From: Raffaelea ambrosiae
Lineage: Eukaryota; Ascomycota; Sordariomycetes; Ophiostomatales; Ophiostomataceae
Length of the DNA stretch: 64,000 bases
Reading direction: 5' to 3'
NCBI GenBank assembly: GCA_002778195.1
Contig: PCDI01000019.1
Location: 186,001 to 250,000, forward strand
Part shown: positions 49,827-60,322 of the stretch, piece by piece
Layout of the letters: every line of letters begins with the position of its first letter
Numbering within the stretch: position 1 is the stretch's first letter
Position numbers and translations under genes: made by a program
Notes under the pieces: model-generated
What the model was told of the DNA's origin: nothing
What the model saw: the letters and a program-made list of their open reading frames with translations, nothing else
The model's database searches: none

Positions 49827-52323
49827 TTAAGCATCCTCCTTCTTCACCTCCTTCTCCGTGCTGGCCTCTGTGCCTTCGGTCTTTTTCTCTGTCTCCTCGC
49901 CTTCCTTCTTCTCCGTCGAGGCCTCCTTCTTCTCAGCATCCTCGCCGGTGCTGCCCTCCTTCTTGGCTACCTCCTCGGCTAGCTTCTCTTTCACTTCCGC
50001 AGCAGCTGCCTTGGGGCTGGCAGCCTTTGCCTCGGCCTCCTCGGCCTTCTTCTCATCCTTCCCCTCAGAAGCAGCAGCAGGCTCGGAGGCCTTGGCGGCA
50101 GTGCTCTCGACAGGCTCTTTCTTGGTCTCGGACGTCTTTGCTGCCTCGGCAGGAGCGGCACTCTCGTTTGCAGCTTCTGTAGTGGCCTTGGTCTCGCCCT
50201 CACCAGCAGTGGAAGCAGCAGCAGCAGCCGGAACATCGCCAGGCGCAGACGTACCAGCCTCCTTAGCCTTGTCGGTGGAGGCCTCTTCCGATGCCTTGGC
50301 CTCGACGGCCGGAGCAGCCGCCTCGGCAGCGGTGGTGGTCTCCTCAGCAGCAGGCGCGGCCGTCTCCTCCGGCGCATCCGTCATCTCAACATCGCCATCT
50401 TCCGTGGTGGCCACAGGCTTCTCTTCGGCCATCTTCTCTGCCTCTGGCCCGGCAGCAGCAGCAGCAGCAGCATGAGTATCTTCCGCTGGGACAGCCTTGG
50501 CATCCGTAGCAGCAGCAGCAGCAGTCGCATCTTCTGTCGCGCTGCCCTTCTCGCCCTCGCCGGTCTTCTTCTTCTTCTCCTCGTCCTCTGCCGACGCCGC
50601 GGCGGGAGGGGCGACTTCGTCTGCATCTTCCATCGTGACCTCCTTTGTCTCGGACACTTCCACCAGGGCGGCAGCCACAGCCGCAGCCGGCACCTCGCTG
50701 TTCTGCTTCTTGGTCGGCGTTCCGGCGCCGCTGTCGACTTCGTAGTTGGCCTCCGGGTTCTTGTGGTCTAGGATCGACCGCCGTGGCGGGCCGTTGTAGT
50801 TGACGCCGTTGGCTGTGGCCATTTCCTCGTCGTCGCTCTCCTCAAACTCGTCGTCGCGCTGCCGCGTCTTCTCCCATTGTCGCTGCGTCATGCGCACATC
50901 CTTGTTCTCGTCCTCGTCCAGGTCGTCGAGCTCGGCCTCCTCCTCGTCGGTCATGCCCAGCGACTGGCGCGGAATGTCCTGCATCTGCACCGACGGCACC
51001 GGCGCCGTCTTTTTCAGGTTCTCAATCACGGCAATCTTGATCTTCTCCAGATATTCGGGGCTGTTGGCGTTTTCCATGTTGGACGAACGCACATCCAGCT
51101 CGTAGTCCGGACCGTAGTATTCGTAGTACTCGTTGTACGGCAGGACCGAGTCCATCTCCACACCTACGAGCCGGCCCGTCTCGAAAGCCCACGTCCGCGC
51201 CACGTTGCGCATGGTGTAGCCACCGCCGCCGACGACCAGAGTCGGCAGGTTGAAGCTGCGCACAAACGACACGCAGTTAGCGTGGCCGCGCATGCTCAGG
51301 TTGAAACAGCCCAGACGATCGCCCGACAGCGAGTCGCCGCCGCACTGCAGAACCACGGCATCCGGCTGGAAGTACTGCATGATCGAGGTGATCACCGGCT
51401 GGAAGATGGTCTTGTAGGTTTCGTCGTCGATGCCATCACGCAACGGGAAGTTGACAGCATAGTTCTTGCCGGGGCCGATGCCGGTGTCCCGAAGCTCGCC
51501 GGTGCCCGGGAAGTACTCGCCGTACTTGTGGAACGACGCGGTCATGACACGGTCGGTGGTGTAAAAGGCCTCCTCGACGCCGTCACCGTGGTGGACGTCA
51601 ATGTCAATGTAGAGGACGCGCTTGTTGAAACGGAGGAGCTCGATGATAGCAAGGACGATGTCTGGGGACGGTTAGCGACTGATTCTCTTCGTCGACATCA
51701 ATCATGAACGTCGGCCCCGAATTCGCCTACCATTCACGTAGCAGAAGCCGCTAGCTTCGCTCTTCTTGGCGTGATGAAGACCACCAGCCCAGTTGATTGC
51801 AATGTCGCACTTGTTGCGGTTCAGGCGAGCGGCACCCTCCATGCTGCCGCCGGCACTGATGCCGCAGAACTCAAAGAGGCCGTCAAAGACGGGGCAGTCG
51901 TCGCCGACGTTGTACTTGCCCTGCTCGCGCATGTAGCTGTCCATGTTGTCGGGGGTGACCTTTTGGAGGAAGTCGATGTACTCGTCGGTGTGAAACTGCG
52001 TCATCTCCATGAACACGGCAGGTTTGGCACGCTGGACGAGCGACGGAGTCAGTTTCCACGCCACAAAAGAATCTACAAAAACAGAACACAGAAAACAAAC
52101 AACCCAAAAATCAACCTACATAAACCTCCAGATACTTGTACACGCCATAGTTCATCACCAGACTGTGCGCCAGCCGAATGCGGTGCGGCTTCATCGGATG
52201 GCCTGTGACGTAGGCATAGTTGCCAATGTCGGAGTCGTAAAAGTACGCCACGCGCTTCTTGTCGTTATTGGTGACGGTGTAGAGCGGCCGCGTGCGCTCT
52301 ATTCCTGCAGCGTCAACCCCCAT
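49827..52323 (-). CDS. rpd3: Class I histone deacetylase Rpd3 (RpdA-type) with long tail
   Basis: Three exons: 52120-52323, 51731-52031 and 49827-51661; introns 88 and 69 nt. 779 residues. Exon 1 has KKRVAYFYDSDIGNYAYV and GHPMKPHRIRLAHSLVMNYG. Exon 2 ends GGLHHAKKSEASGFCYVN with the paired His154-His155. Exon 3 begins DIVLAIIELLRFN, then YIDIDVHHGDG with zinc ligands Asp190 and His192, ASFHKYGEYFPGTGE, and LQCGGDSLSGDRLGCFNLS. It deacetylates histone tails as part of Rpd3L/Rpd3S-like complexes. The catalytic domain ends near 400. Then comes a fungal-type acidic tail (DEFEESDDEE; NGPPRRSILDHKNPE), followed by about 290 residues of Ala/Glu/Thr/Lys low-complexity sequence, longer than in most relatives. 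It is head to head with Rpn11. Confidence 0.94.
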
Positions 52324-53130
52324 GGTGAGAGAGTATTGGGCGTGGGGAAGACCTCAAAAGTGTTGCGCCTTCCCAATAATCAGAACAGAAGCAATTTGGA
52401 ACTGCAGCGACGGTCCTTTGCCGAGGACAGCCTTTGTGCGCAGAGTGAGGCGTGCAAAGACACCAGATACTGTGGGAAAATGCAAGAAGAATTCAAGAAC
52501 AAGAAATCGGTCGCTGTACAACAGCCGAAGGCACAACAAAAGGTGTTGTTGCTCCGTAAGAGAAGAGGGCACAGCTTCGTTTATTTTTTGGAGGCGGGAC
52601 AAATAAAAGAGAACAATTAGTAGTAGAATTTCGGTCTAATACCTGTGTCGCTCGCGCATCAGTGGAAATCCCAATCGCCCCCTTTCAGAGCTAGGCGCTA
52701 TTAGGACTAGCGCATCCTATGCCAGTTGTGCCGAACGTGAGCTCCAGTGGCTGGAGCTGGGGTGTGTGGATACCACGTGACTTGAGCTTATTGTTCTGCC
52801 GCAATTGTCCGCCCACGACAGCTCCAGGCTGCGCAGGGTTGGCGTCAACAGGCCAGCCAAAGGAAGCATCGCGAACCCTCCAACGCCTTTTCGCCTCCAT
52901 CAGCCGCCCATTCGCCGTACCTCCTGCCACCGCCCGACGACCACCTTTCTTTTTTTGACGATTTGGACGTACGAACGAGCTCCTTACAACTCCATATTCG
53001 ACGATCTGATCTCTTTTTTTATTTCCATATCGTGTACCTGGAGCAGTCTCGTCATCCCTTGTGACGACTACCCTTGCCAGCTTCGTCTTCCTCTTCACCA
53101 TCTCCATCCACACCTCACATCAGAGTCACC
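52324..53130. promoter_or_regulatory. Shared divergent promoter region, Rpd3 / Rpn11
   Basis: 807 bp between start codons. Leader sequence on the Rpn11 side is CT-rich (52900-53130). I did not see the yeast proteasome element GGTGGCAAA on either strand. A CCTTTTCGCCTCC word lies near 52886-52900. No gene here; a purine-rich frame on the minus strand is judged chance. Confidence 0.4.
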
Positions 53131-54256
53131 ATGGATCGTCTGCGGTCTATGTTTGCCGGCAGTGGCCTGTCTGGCCTGGGCGGGCAACCAAGCACGGTAA
53201 GTTGTGGTGGGTCGGCATCGCAGTTACCTACTGCCCTACTAAAGGGCCCTGATTGATCTACCTTGAAGCGACCGTAGCTGACAACAAACGTCAATCAAAC
53301 AGGACAATGCCAACCTCATCGACAACTCCGAAACAGTCTATATCTCATCGCTGGCACTGCTCAAGATGCTGCGACACGGCCGCGCGGGTGTGCCCATGGA
53401 AGTGATGGGTCTGATGCTGGGCGAGTTTGTGGACGACTTCACGGTGCGGGTGGTGGACGTATTTGCCATGCCGCAGAGCGGCACGGGCGTCAGCGTCGAG
53501 GCGGTGGATCCGGTGTTCCAGACCAAGATGATGGAGATGCTGCGGCAGACGGGGCGGCCGGAGTCGGTGGTCGGCTGGTACCACTCGCATCCGGGCTTCG
53601 GCTGCTGGCTGTCTTCGGTCGACATCAACACGCAGCAGTCGTTTGAGCAGCTGACACCGCGATCGGTGGCTGTGGTTATCGACCCCATCCAGTCGGTGAA
53701 AGGCAAGGTCGTGATCGACGCGTTCCGGTCTATTAGCCCGCAGACTCTGATCATGGGTCAAGAGCCCCGGCAGAGCACGAGCAACCTGGGCCACCTGAAC
53801 AAGCCGTCGATCCAGGCGCTGATCCACGGCCTCAACCGCCACTACTACTCGATTGCCATCAACTACCGCAAGACCGCACTCGAGGAAAATATGCTCATGA
53901 ACCTGCACAAACAGGTCTGGACGGAGGCCCTGCAAATGGAAGACTTCCGGACGGAGGGCTCGCGCAACAAGGACCGCCTGCAGCGCCTGGTCGGCCTGGC
54001 CGAGGGCTACGAGAAGCGCGTCAAGGAGGAGACGGAGCTGACCAAGGACCAACTCAAGACGCGCTACGTCGGCAAGCTGGACCCCAAGAAGCATCTGGAG
54101 GACGTGGGCCAGCAGCTGATCGAGGACAACATTGTGGCCGTGTCGCGGCAGATGATCGACAAGGAGACCACCATGCCTAGCAAGGAGGCGCCAACAGGAG
54201 CACCAGCAAACGGCGACGCGGCCAGCGAGGACAAGATGGACGTGGAGGAGGAGTGA
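53131..54256 (+). CDS. rpn11: 26S proteasome lid subunit Rpn11 (deubiquitinase)
   Basis: Exon 1 is 53131-53196 and exon 2 is 53303-54256; intron 106 nt, donor GTAAGT, acceptor ACAG. 339 residues. MPN+/JAMM metalloprotease: Glu55 in GVPMEVMGLMLGEF, then His116-x-His118-x7-Ser126-x2-Asp129 in WYHSHPGFGCWLSSVD. SVAVVIDPIQSVKGKVVIDAFR and the C-terminal helices (QTLIMGQEPRQSTSNLGHLN; LHKQVWTEALQMEDF) match Rpn11. It removes ubiquitin chains from substrates as they enter the proteasome. The C-terminal tail, about 35 residues rich in Ala/Asp/Glu, is longer than in yeast. Intact. Confidence 0.96.
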
Positions 54257-55005
54257 TCATGCGGGAAACAGACGAGAGAGAGAGAGAGATAGAAAGATGC
54301 ATGGTAATCGTTTGCATTCTGATTGCGTTATGGTATGCGTCACGTGTTTCTTGTTTTCTGTCTTCTTCTTCTTTTGCTTTTTAACTCCAGATATTATCTG
54401 ACACCCTTGTTGTCAACTACAGTCGCATGACGTCGTTGCAGAGTTGTTCATCAGGAGCACAAGAAGAAAGAAAGGAAAGAAAAAAAAAAACAGGCACCGG
54501 ATTACAGGGGTGCAGTGTATGAGTAGGCGTTCGGCTAGACGGGCAATTTGAAGGTGGCCGTGCAAAGCTTTGTTCGCAATTTTTGGAGCTTTTTCCCCCC
54601 CTTGTTGTTCATTTTTCCCATTGTTGTTCATGAAGTGTCTCTGTGTGGTACATCATCTTAACGTTTTGATTGGCAGAAATGCACTAACTTTTGACCCCTG
54701 AGACACCTGGACAGCCTTATTGTCCTTTTGTCTCGGAACGGGAGCCTCGTATCAACTGACGACCATGCAACAGAATCATGACTTTCTCCCTAGCTACGTC
54801 GTGTTAATGAGACCGTATAAGAGTGCTGCCGTGCCTGCAGCCTTTTTGTTCCCTCAAAGATGTTCTTTCTTCTGCATCGTCATCTCTTTCGAGAACGAAA
54901 CAGACAGCCTCGCGGTGCATTCGACTCGACTTGAAAAGTCGTTTCTTTGGGGATACCCTTCAGGATATCGGGATCACGAAGGAAACAAACAAAACAGACT
55001 CAACG
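54257..55005. other. Intergenic
   Basis: 749 bp with GA-rich repeats right after Rpn11 (54270-54290), a T-rich stretch and a leader before the next ATG. No gene seen. Confidence 0.4.
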
Positions 55006-56688
55006 ATGTCACGCAAGCTGAGCAAGTCAGCCATCCTGGTGCCGGACCGCGCCATTACCACGACGCCGCCGGTGTCCACGTCGGCCTTCTGCACTTTGGG
55101 GGCCATTGATCCAGCCTGCGAGATGTCCTGGCTCAAGTCCAAGATCGCGGGCCTCTGCTCCCAAGTCAAGGGCCGCGTCTGCGACGCCCTCCCCAGCTTG
55201 GGCTTCCGCCGCAGCAAGCACCGCGAGGAGCCGTCCTGCCAATGCACCGACTGCGACGTGAAGCGGTTTCTCTCTGTCAAGGAGGTCGTGACGTACAGCA
55301 AGCCCGTCATGGAGTACAGAGAACACACGGAGCACATCGCCTACCATGCTCGTCCGCCACGGCTGCAGCCGCTCAAGCTGCTCAGCCCGCTGCGGGTTTC
55401 GTTTCCCCGGTACTCGGCCCACTCCCTCGCCAGCATGGCCGCCCGTCACAGCGGAACCAACCAAGACGGAGGAGGTGGCGGTGCGGACGGTCCGAAGCAG
55501 CGAGGCACGACCACGACCACCCGCAAGGCGCGTCCGCCTCCGAGAGATCCGCCTCTGGACACCACCAAGCGCATGCAGCTGTTTGCTGCTCTGGAAGAGA
55601 TCTTTGGAGATGTGCCGTATGCTCTGTGTGGCACCAGCGTCCTGGCCGCTCTGCGCGGGCGCAACGTCCTCGACAGCGACACCACTAGCAGCTGCAGTAG
55701 CAGCTGCAGTAGCAGCAGTAGCAGCAGTTGCAGTAGCGATGATACCAGCAGCGAGGACAGCGAGGACTACTACGGCTACTTTGGCTACGACGACGTGTGT
55801 TACGAGTACGACTCCTACGAGCGTCGCCACCAGCGCAGGCATGCCGTCCGCTCAAAGGTCAACCACCACCGCGACTGGCGTGCCCGCTACAGCATCGTCA
55901 TCCTCTGTGCCGACTCGTCCACCCCCCGACTGCTGGAACGGGCCGTTGTCAGCAGCTGGCAGCTCTACCCAGACTACCCGGACGTCATGGGCGTGCCGCT
56001 GTACGATGAGGACGACGACACCAAGAAGATCTGCCCGGTGTGCATCTGCAGCAAGCCCGACGACGTCTACGCCCTCATCATGCGCCCGCTGGCCTCGCGC
56101 CGCGAAACCAACCTGCTGCGCGTCATCGGCCCGGGGCTTCAGCGCGTGTATCTGCCGGCGCTCCTCGACTGGGCCGCCGGCGCATACACGCACAGCCGAC
56201 AGCAAGACCTAGATCTGGATCTAGGTCTAGACCTGGACCCGGACCTTTACCTGGACCAACACGCATACCGGTACCAGAGCCATCACAGACGGGCGCTGCG
56301 CGACGACGCGCTCCTGGCACAAGACATCCTGTGGATGCTCCGGCGTCTGGCCGCGGCCGCGGGTCGGCTGGGCCGGCTGTCGCCGCCCATTATGCCTGAA
56401 GTGATGAACCCGCTGTTCTACTTTGTGTTTCCGCAGGTGTACCCGGAAGCGGAGCGGCTGTTTTTTGCGGCGGGCCTGCAGCTGCCGGCGATCGACTGGA
56501 AGCTGCCGCCGGTGGCCGAGCTGCCGGACAACGACGCGGCGCCGGCGCCGCTGACGCTGACACGGAAGCCGGCAATGCGGGATCTGAAGGCGGCGGCGTC
56601 GCCACCCAAGTCAGCGGCTGGGGCAGTGCGGCCACCACTCACGCGAGCGCAGCTGTTTAAGCCGTTGCCACCGCTTCCCCTCGAATGA
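55006..56688 (+). CDS. Ser/Asp-rich orphan protein, about 560 residues
   Basis: Single exon from ATG 55006 (CAACGATGTC); the open frame reaches back to 54823 without an ATG. A possible domain starts at about 190: KRMQLFAALEEIFGDVPYAL, CGTSVLAALRGRN, later YSIVILCADSSTPRLLERAV, and VYALIMRPLASRRETN with GLQRVYLPALLDWAAGAY. The FALCG-like and LAALRGRN blocks faintly recall fungal nucleotidyltransferase-fold proteins; this is weak. Low-complexity inserts break the domain: a Ser/Cys run (SSCSSSCSSSSSSSCSS), a Tyr/Asp/Gly stretch (YYGYFGYDDVCYEYDSYE) and a DLDLDLGLDLDPDLYLD run. The C-terminus ends PLTRAQLFKPLPPLPLE. Function unknown. Confidence 0.55.
   Translation: MSRKLSKSAILVPDRAITTTPPVSTSAFCTLGAIDPACEMSWLKSKIAGLCSQVKGRVCDALPSLGFRRSKHREEPSCQCTDCDVKRFLSVKEVVTYSKPVMEYREHTEHIAYHARPPRLQPLKLLSPLRVSFPRYSAHSLASMAARHSGTNQDGGGGGADGPKQRGTTTTTRKARPPPRDPPLDTTKRMQLFAALEEIFGDVPYALCGTSVLAALRGRNVLDSDTTSSCSSSCSSSSSSSCSSDDTSSEDSEDYYGYFGYDDVCYEYDSYERRHQRRHAVRSKVNHHRDWRARYSIVILCADSSTPRLLERAVVSSWQLYPDYPDVMGVPLYDEDDDTKKICPVCICSKPDDVYALIMRPLASRRETNLLRVIGPGLQRVYLPALLDWAAGAYTHSRQQDLDLDLGLDLDPDLYLDQHAYRYQSHHRRALRDDALLAQDILWMLRRLAAAAGRLGRLSPPIMPEVMNPLFYFVFPQVYPEAERLFFAAGLQLPAIDWKLPPVAELPDNDAAPAPLTLTRKPAMRDLKAAASPPKSAAGAVRPPLTRAQLFKPLPPLPLE
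56206..56262. repeat. Repeated CTAGATCTGGAT / CTAGACCTGGAC encoding Asp-Leu
   Basis: A short near-palindromic tandem repeat within the orphan gene encodes alternating Asp-Leu residues. It looks like replication slippage within an open frame. Confidence 0.6.
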
Positions 56689-57720
56689 AGATTTTTAGAA
56701 ATTTTATTGTCGTTCAAGAGAACGAGTTGAATAACATCGTCATGCACAAAAAGTTCAATAGAAAAAAGTTCTGGTCGTGTCCGCAATAGAAGCGGCTGGA
56801 AGGCGGGGAGTCACAAAAGGACTGCTAGCATTTGTCTCCGATATTCTTTATTTATTGATTTTTTTTTCACCTGTATTAAGTTCCCGTGCCAATTTTTGGT
56901 CATGTTTGGCTTTCTTTCTTTATTCCAGCGTTGTCTTTTGCACTGAGTTTGTTCCAAACCCTCGGTGTCAGTACCGTGCCTGGAGTCTTTGCTTTTAGAT
57001 GAATATTATACCCAAAGCTTAGATTCGTGGAAGCGGACGAGAACAAAAGAACCAAAGCAAGACAAAGCAAAGCACGAGTTCAACAACTTGTTCTCGGCGT
57101 CAAAGCACCCTCTATCCGCAGGAAGCCGACACAAGAAATGACCACTAACATGGTGTTCCCAAGTATTACAAATAACTATTATATTTCATTTACAAAGATA
57201 TTCCAAGTATAAATGTTAACAACATCCCAATCTATCTCTTCCTTCGGCGGTGTTTTGTCGTGGGTTATGGCAGTTGAGTAACAGCATCAGGAGAGAACGT
57301 TGGCTTTTTTTTCGCTGAACGTGAGATGCCCTTGTATGGAAGTATCTTGCTTTATTGAACTTTTATCCTTGAGCTGGCTCGAGGCGGTCCTTTTGTAGGA
57401 CCACTAACTGCTGGTCGTAATCCTCGCGTCTAATGTGTCCACGCAGGTAGGCCAGCTACGACAAGCTGTTCTCACCTCCCAAAACTCCCGAACATGTTGC
57501 ATTCTTTGGTCCGGGTACCCTTTTCTGTTTGTTCCATCAAAAGTTTCAGAAACAAAACACAGAAAAATAAAGAAAAGAACACTAATAATCATAATCATAT
57601 CATAATAAAATACTGAACTAAAAAATAAATCAAATGAAAAGAAAACCTGCTCCAGCTATATTGTTCATAGGTGATTCCTCCACCATGCCCCCCGGCATTG
57701 CCTAGGAAGCAAGAGCCTCC
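56689..57720. other. AT-rich intergenic block
   Basis: About 1 kb, AT-rich, no gene supported. It holds the 3' region of the orphan gene and of the convergent broken membrane-protein gene. Confidence 0.5.
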
Positions 57721-59586
57721 CTAAGATATGTGTGGAACATAAGATGACCAATTCGGCAGCTCGAATACAGAGTCAGGCACATATGCAATGCCAATAAAAC
57801 TCTCCACCACAAGACATAACCGGCAAGCGACCATGAAAAGCAAGAGCGGGACTGTCATGACTGACAGCAAAATGGCAGTGATGTCGTGAACAAATCGCAC
57901 CACCATATTGCCACGTTTCGTTAGCGTGTCAACGCAAATGTGAATTCCAAGCACCAGGGCTATAGCCACACTGGTCGCACCGACGCCAATGGCAGAACCT
58001 CGCCACATCACCGTCTCGGTGTGGCCACGAAACGGACCTTCCCAGGCAGTCAAGTGCCAAGCACCATAGGCACTGCTCGCAATTGCAAGCATGCCAATGT
58101 TGAAGAATAACTTCCACTCCCAAGGAAGGCCATCTTGAGACGTATGAATGCTGAAGTTGGGAGCTCGATCACGCACCAGAAAATCTCCCCAAATTTCTTT
58201 CATGTTCAGATCTGGCACACGGAGCATGTGCCTGGTTCGGACAAGATATGCGTGGTCTATGCTGATGCTCTCCACGAACTTGAATTGGGTCGATAACGAT
58301 ACCGACAAAAGAAACAAGATGACGTCTAAAACACTCCCGTAAGATGAGCCGTAGAGTATCTCGTCAAACGAAGCAAAGCACCATTGCTCCAAGTAACCCA
58401 GATTATTGATGGTGGGCATGTCGAGGTCTTCAATCGCCATGACAGTTTGGCGTGGCACCGGGGAGAATCCCATCGAACTCTCCACGCATCAGCCTGTATA
58501 TGTCCTCGGTAGATATGTTGACCACGCCCCAGGCCTGGATAACCCCAGTTTGCCGATATGGCGTATGGTGAACCGTGCCATTGTTTTCGCATTTTGTCCA
58601 ACACGGGAACATATTACCCATGCGACTGAGGTTGCAAAAGGCTGCACAAATGTCGGCGGTGCTCTCGTCTGAAAGGTCGATCAGAAAAGGCTCTTCTATG
58701 TCCAGGGGTTTGTCCCACCAGACCAAAAGATGGCCAGGGCGCAAAGGGCGTGGGCAAAGGTGTTGAGTTCCAGCAGCGTGACCGCCAAATGCCCGCCAAT
58801 GCGTGTAAGAACTTGCAGGCAAAACCACAAGGCCTAGAGGCAGGCGATAGCCTTGGACAGGGAGTTAGACTTGCTCTTGTCGCGAATCTCCTCTATAGAT
58901 ATGTCCGGCACCAGATCCGGTCGATTTAGAGCAAGCCAATCCAGGCCATCAACTCCCAGGACTACCCGCTGCCGACCATGGGGCAAGGGCAGCTTATTCG
59001 GTCCTTTCACTTTGCTGTTATCAAAGGCAAAACCTCCCATGAGAGCGAGAAAACTGTGGACTTTCGTCCAATGGTTCTTTCTGGCTTCGTCCAAACCAAC
59101 ATGGGTCCGACTCTAAATTGCTATTCAGTAACCAAGAGCAACGCGATGCGAGTATGCGGGCGATGATCCATATCTGAAATGCGTGGTAGAGACTGTACTC
59201 ACGTAAGGGCCATCCGGTTGATTCTTTAGGCGGAGGAAGCACAACAATTTGGTGAGTTTCCCGGTGCCTTTTTTATGTTGTGGGTTCAGCTCTCCGAATG
59301 CCTTGACCATATTTTTGGTCAATGACCTCTGTTCCAACCACTGCTGAATAGCGACAAAGGCCACCACCTCTGGGGCCAGCATGCCCGTAATCAACAAGTA
59401 TATCTTGAACCACTTCTGTCTATGGGACTTCCCGTGCTCTGGCAGGTTTGGGTGTACAGCGGTCCAGACACAGAGCGTTAAGGTGATCAAGCAAGTCGAC
59501 AGAATGCTCCATGTGCCACGAACATTGGGTTCGGGCTCCCAGCGCGCCGTGTCGTTTATGGGTTCGTTTCCCAAGGCACTCCACAT
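57721..59586 (-). pseudogene. Broken fungal integral-membrane protein gene
   Basis: The N-terminus reads MWSALGNEPINDTARWEPEP, RGTWSILSTCLITLTLCVW and TAVHPNLPEHG, a pattern known from fungal membrane proteins of unknown function. A 90-nt intron 59113-59202 (GTGAGT...TTTAG) links in phase to THVGLDEARKNHWTKVHSFL, ALMGGFAFD. A TAG at 58834-58836 stands where the family sequence suggests Gln (CAG to TAG). A one-base loss near 58740 then separates LNTFAHALCALAIF from LLVWWDKPLDIEEP. Another frame change lies near 58470. The C-terminal part is open (57721-58485) with four membrane segments, ending FELPNWSSYVPHI. A start at 59754 is possible but lies upstream of a TATA-like element. Confidence 0.6.
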
Positions 59587-59714
59587 GTCGAGGTGTTGTT
59601 TGTGGCCGAAGATGAACAATGCAATACATATATATATATAAAGGTTTTTTTTCTCGCTATTGGTCTTCAGGGGCCACGGAGATGCGGTCGGACAGTGAGA
59701 GCTTGTTCCCATAG

Positions 59715-59724
59715 TTTTATATAC
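59715..59724 (-). promoter_or_regulatory. TATA-like element of the broken membrane-protein gene
   Basis: On the minus strand the sequence reads GGTATATAAAAC, about 130 nt before the preferred ATG at 59586. The AT repeat at 59630-59640 lies between. Confidence 0.4.
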
Positions 59725-59754
59725 CCTTCGCTTCCAGCCTTGCGTACACACCAT

Positions 59755-60322
59755 TACGCCCAGGGCTCAGCATGAAGAAGTCAGCTTCGATATAGCCGGG
59801 CTGCAAGATACCGCAAACGCGCTAGCTCGCGGACAACATGTCAAATCTTGGAGGCGGGTGCTCGACGGACAGAAAATGAACCTTGTTCGTAGTGGCAGGG
59901 TAACATGGCCTCGTATTCTGTGCATTTTGTTTTGGTCCAATTCGGCCGTGTTCAGCTCATGTGGGGTCGCCGTTATGGCCGCAGGCGACCCGAGTGAGGG
60001 AAACAGAAAATGGGCATAGCATTGGCGGTGGTGTTTTTGTGTGTGTGTGTATTTAGATAAAACGCTGGGAGCACAGATTTGTCTCGAGATGTTGTGTTGA
60101 CCCGCTGCAGAGGGCAGGAGCGAAGTCGGCTGAGGAAGGAGCGTTCCAGACGCTAAATACCGGAAAGCACCAGTCAAGCGATTCTAGCGATCCAAGCTAT
60201 CACGAACAGTTACAATAGGCTATCATGCTGCTCTGCTTCGGAAATGGTTTCCTGGTGCGTCTGTCTAACTCCGCTGCTCCACAGCACTTACATGGCGACG
60301 ACCAACTAATATTTAACCAGAC
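59755..60322. promoter_or_regulatory. Divergent intergenic region
   Basis: 568 bp between the broken membrane gene and the amidohydrolase gene. A GT repeat lies near 60036-60050. No gene seen; a minus-strand frame has no start of note. Confidence 0.35.
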
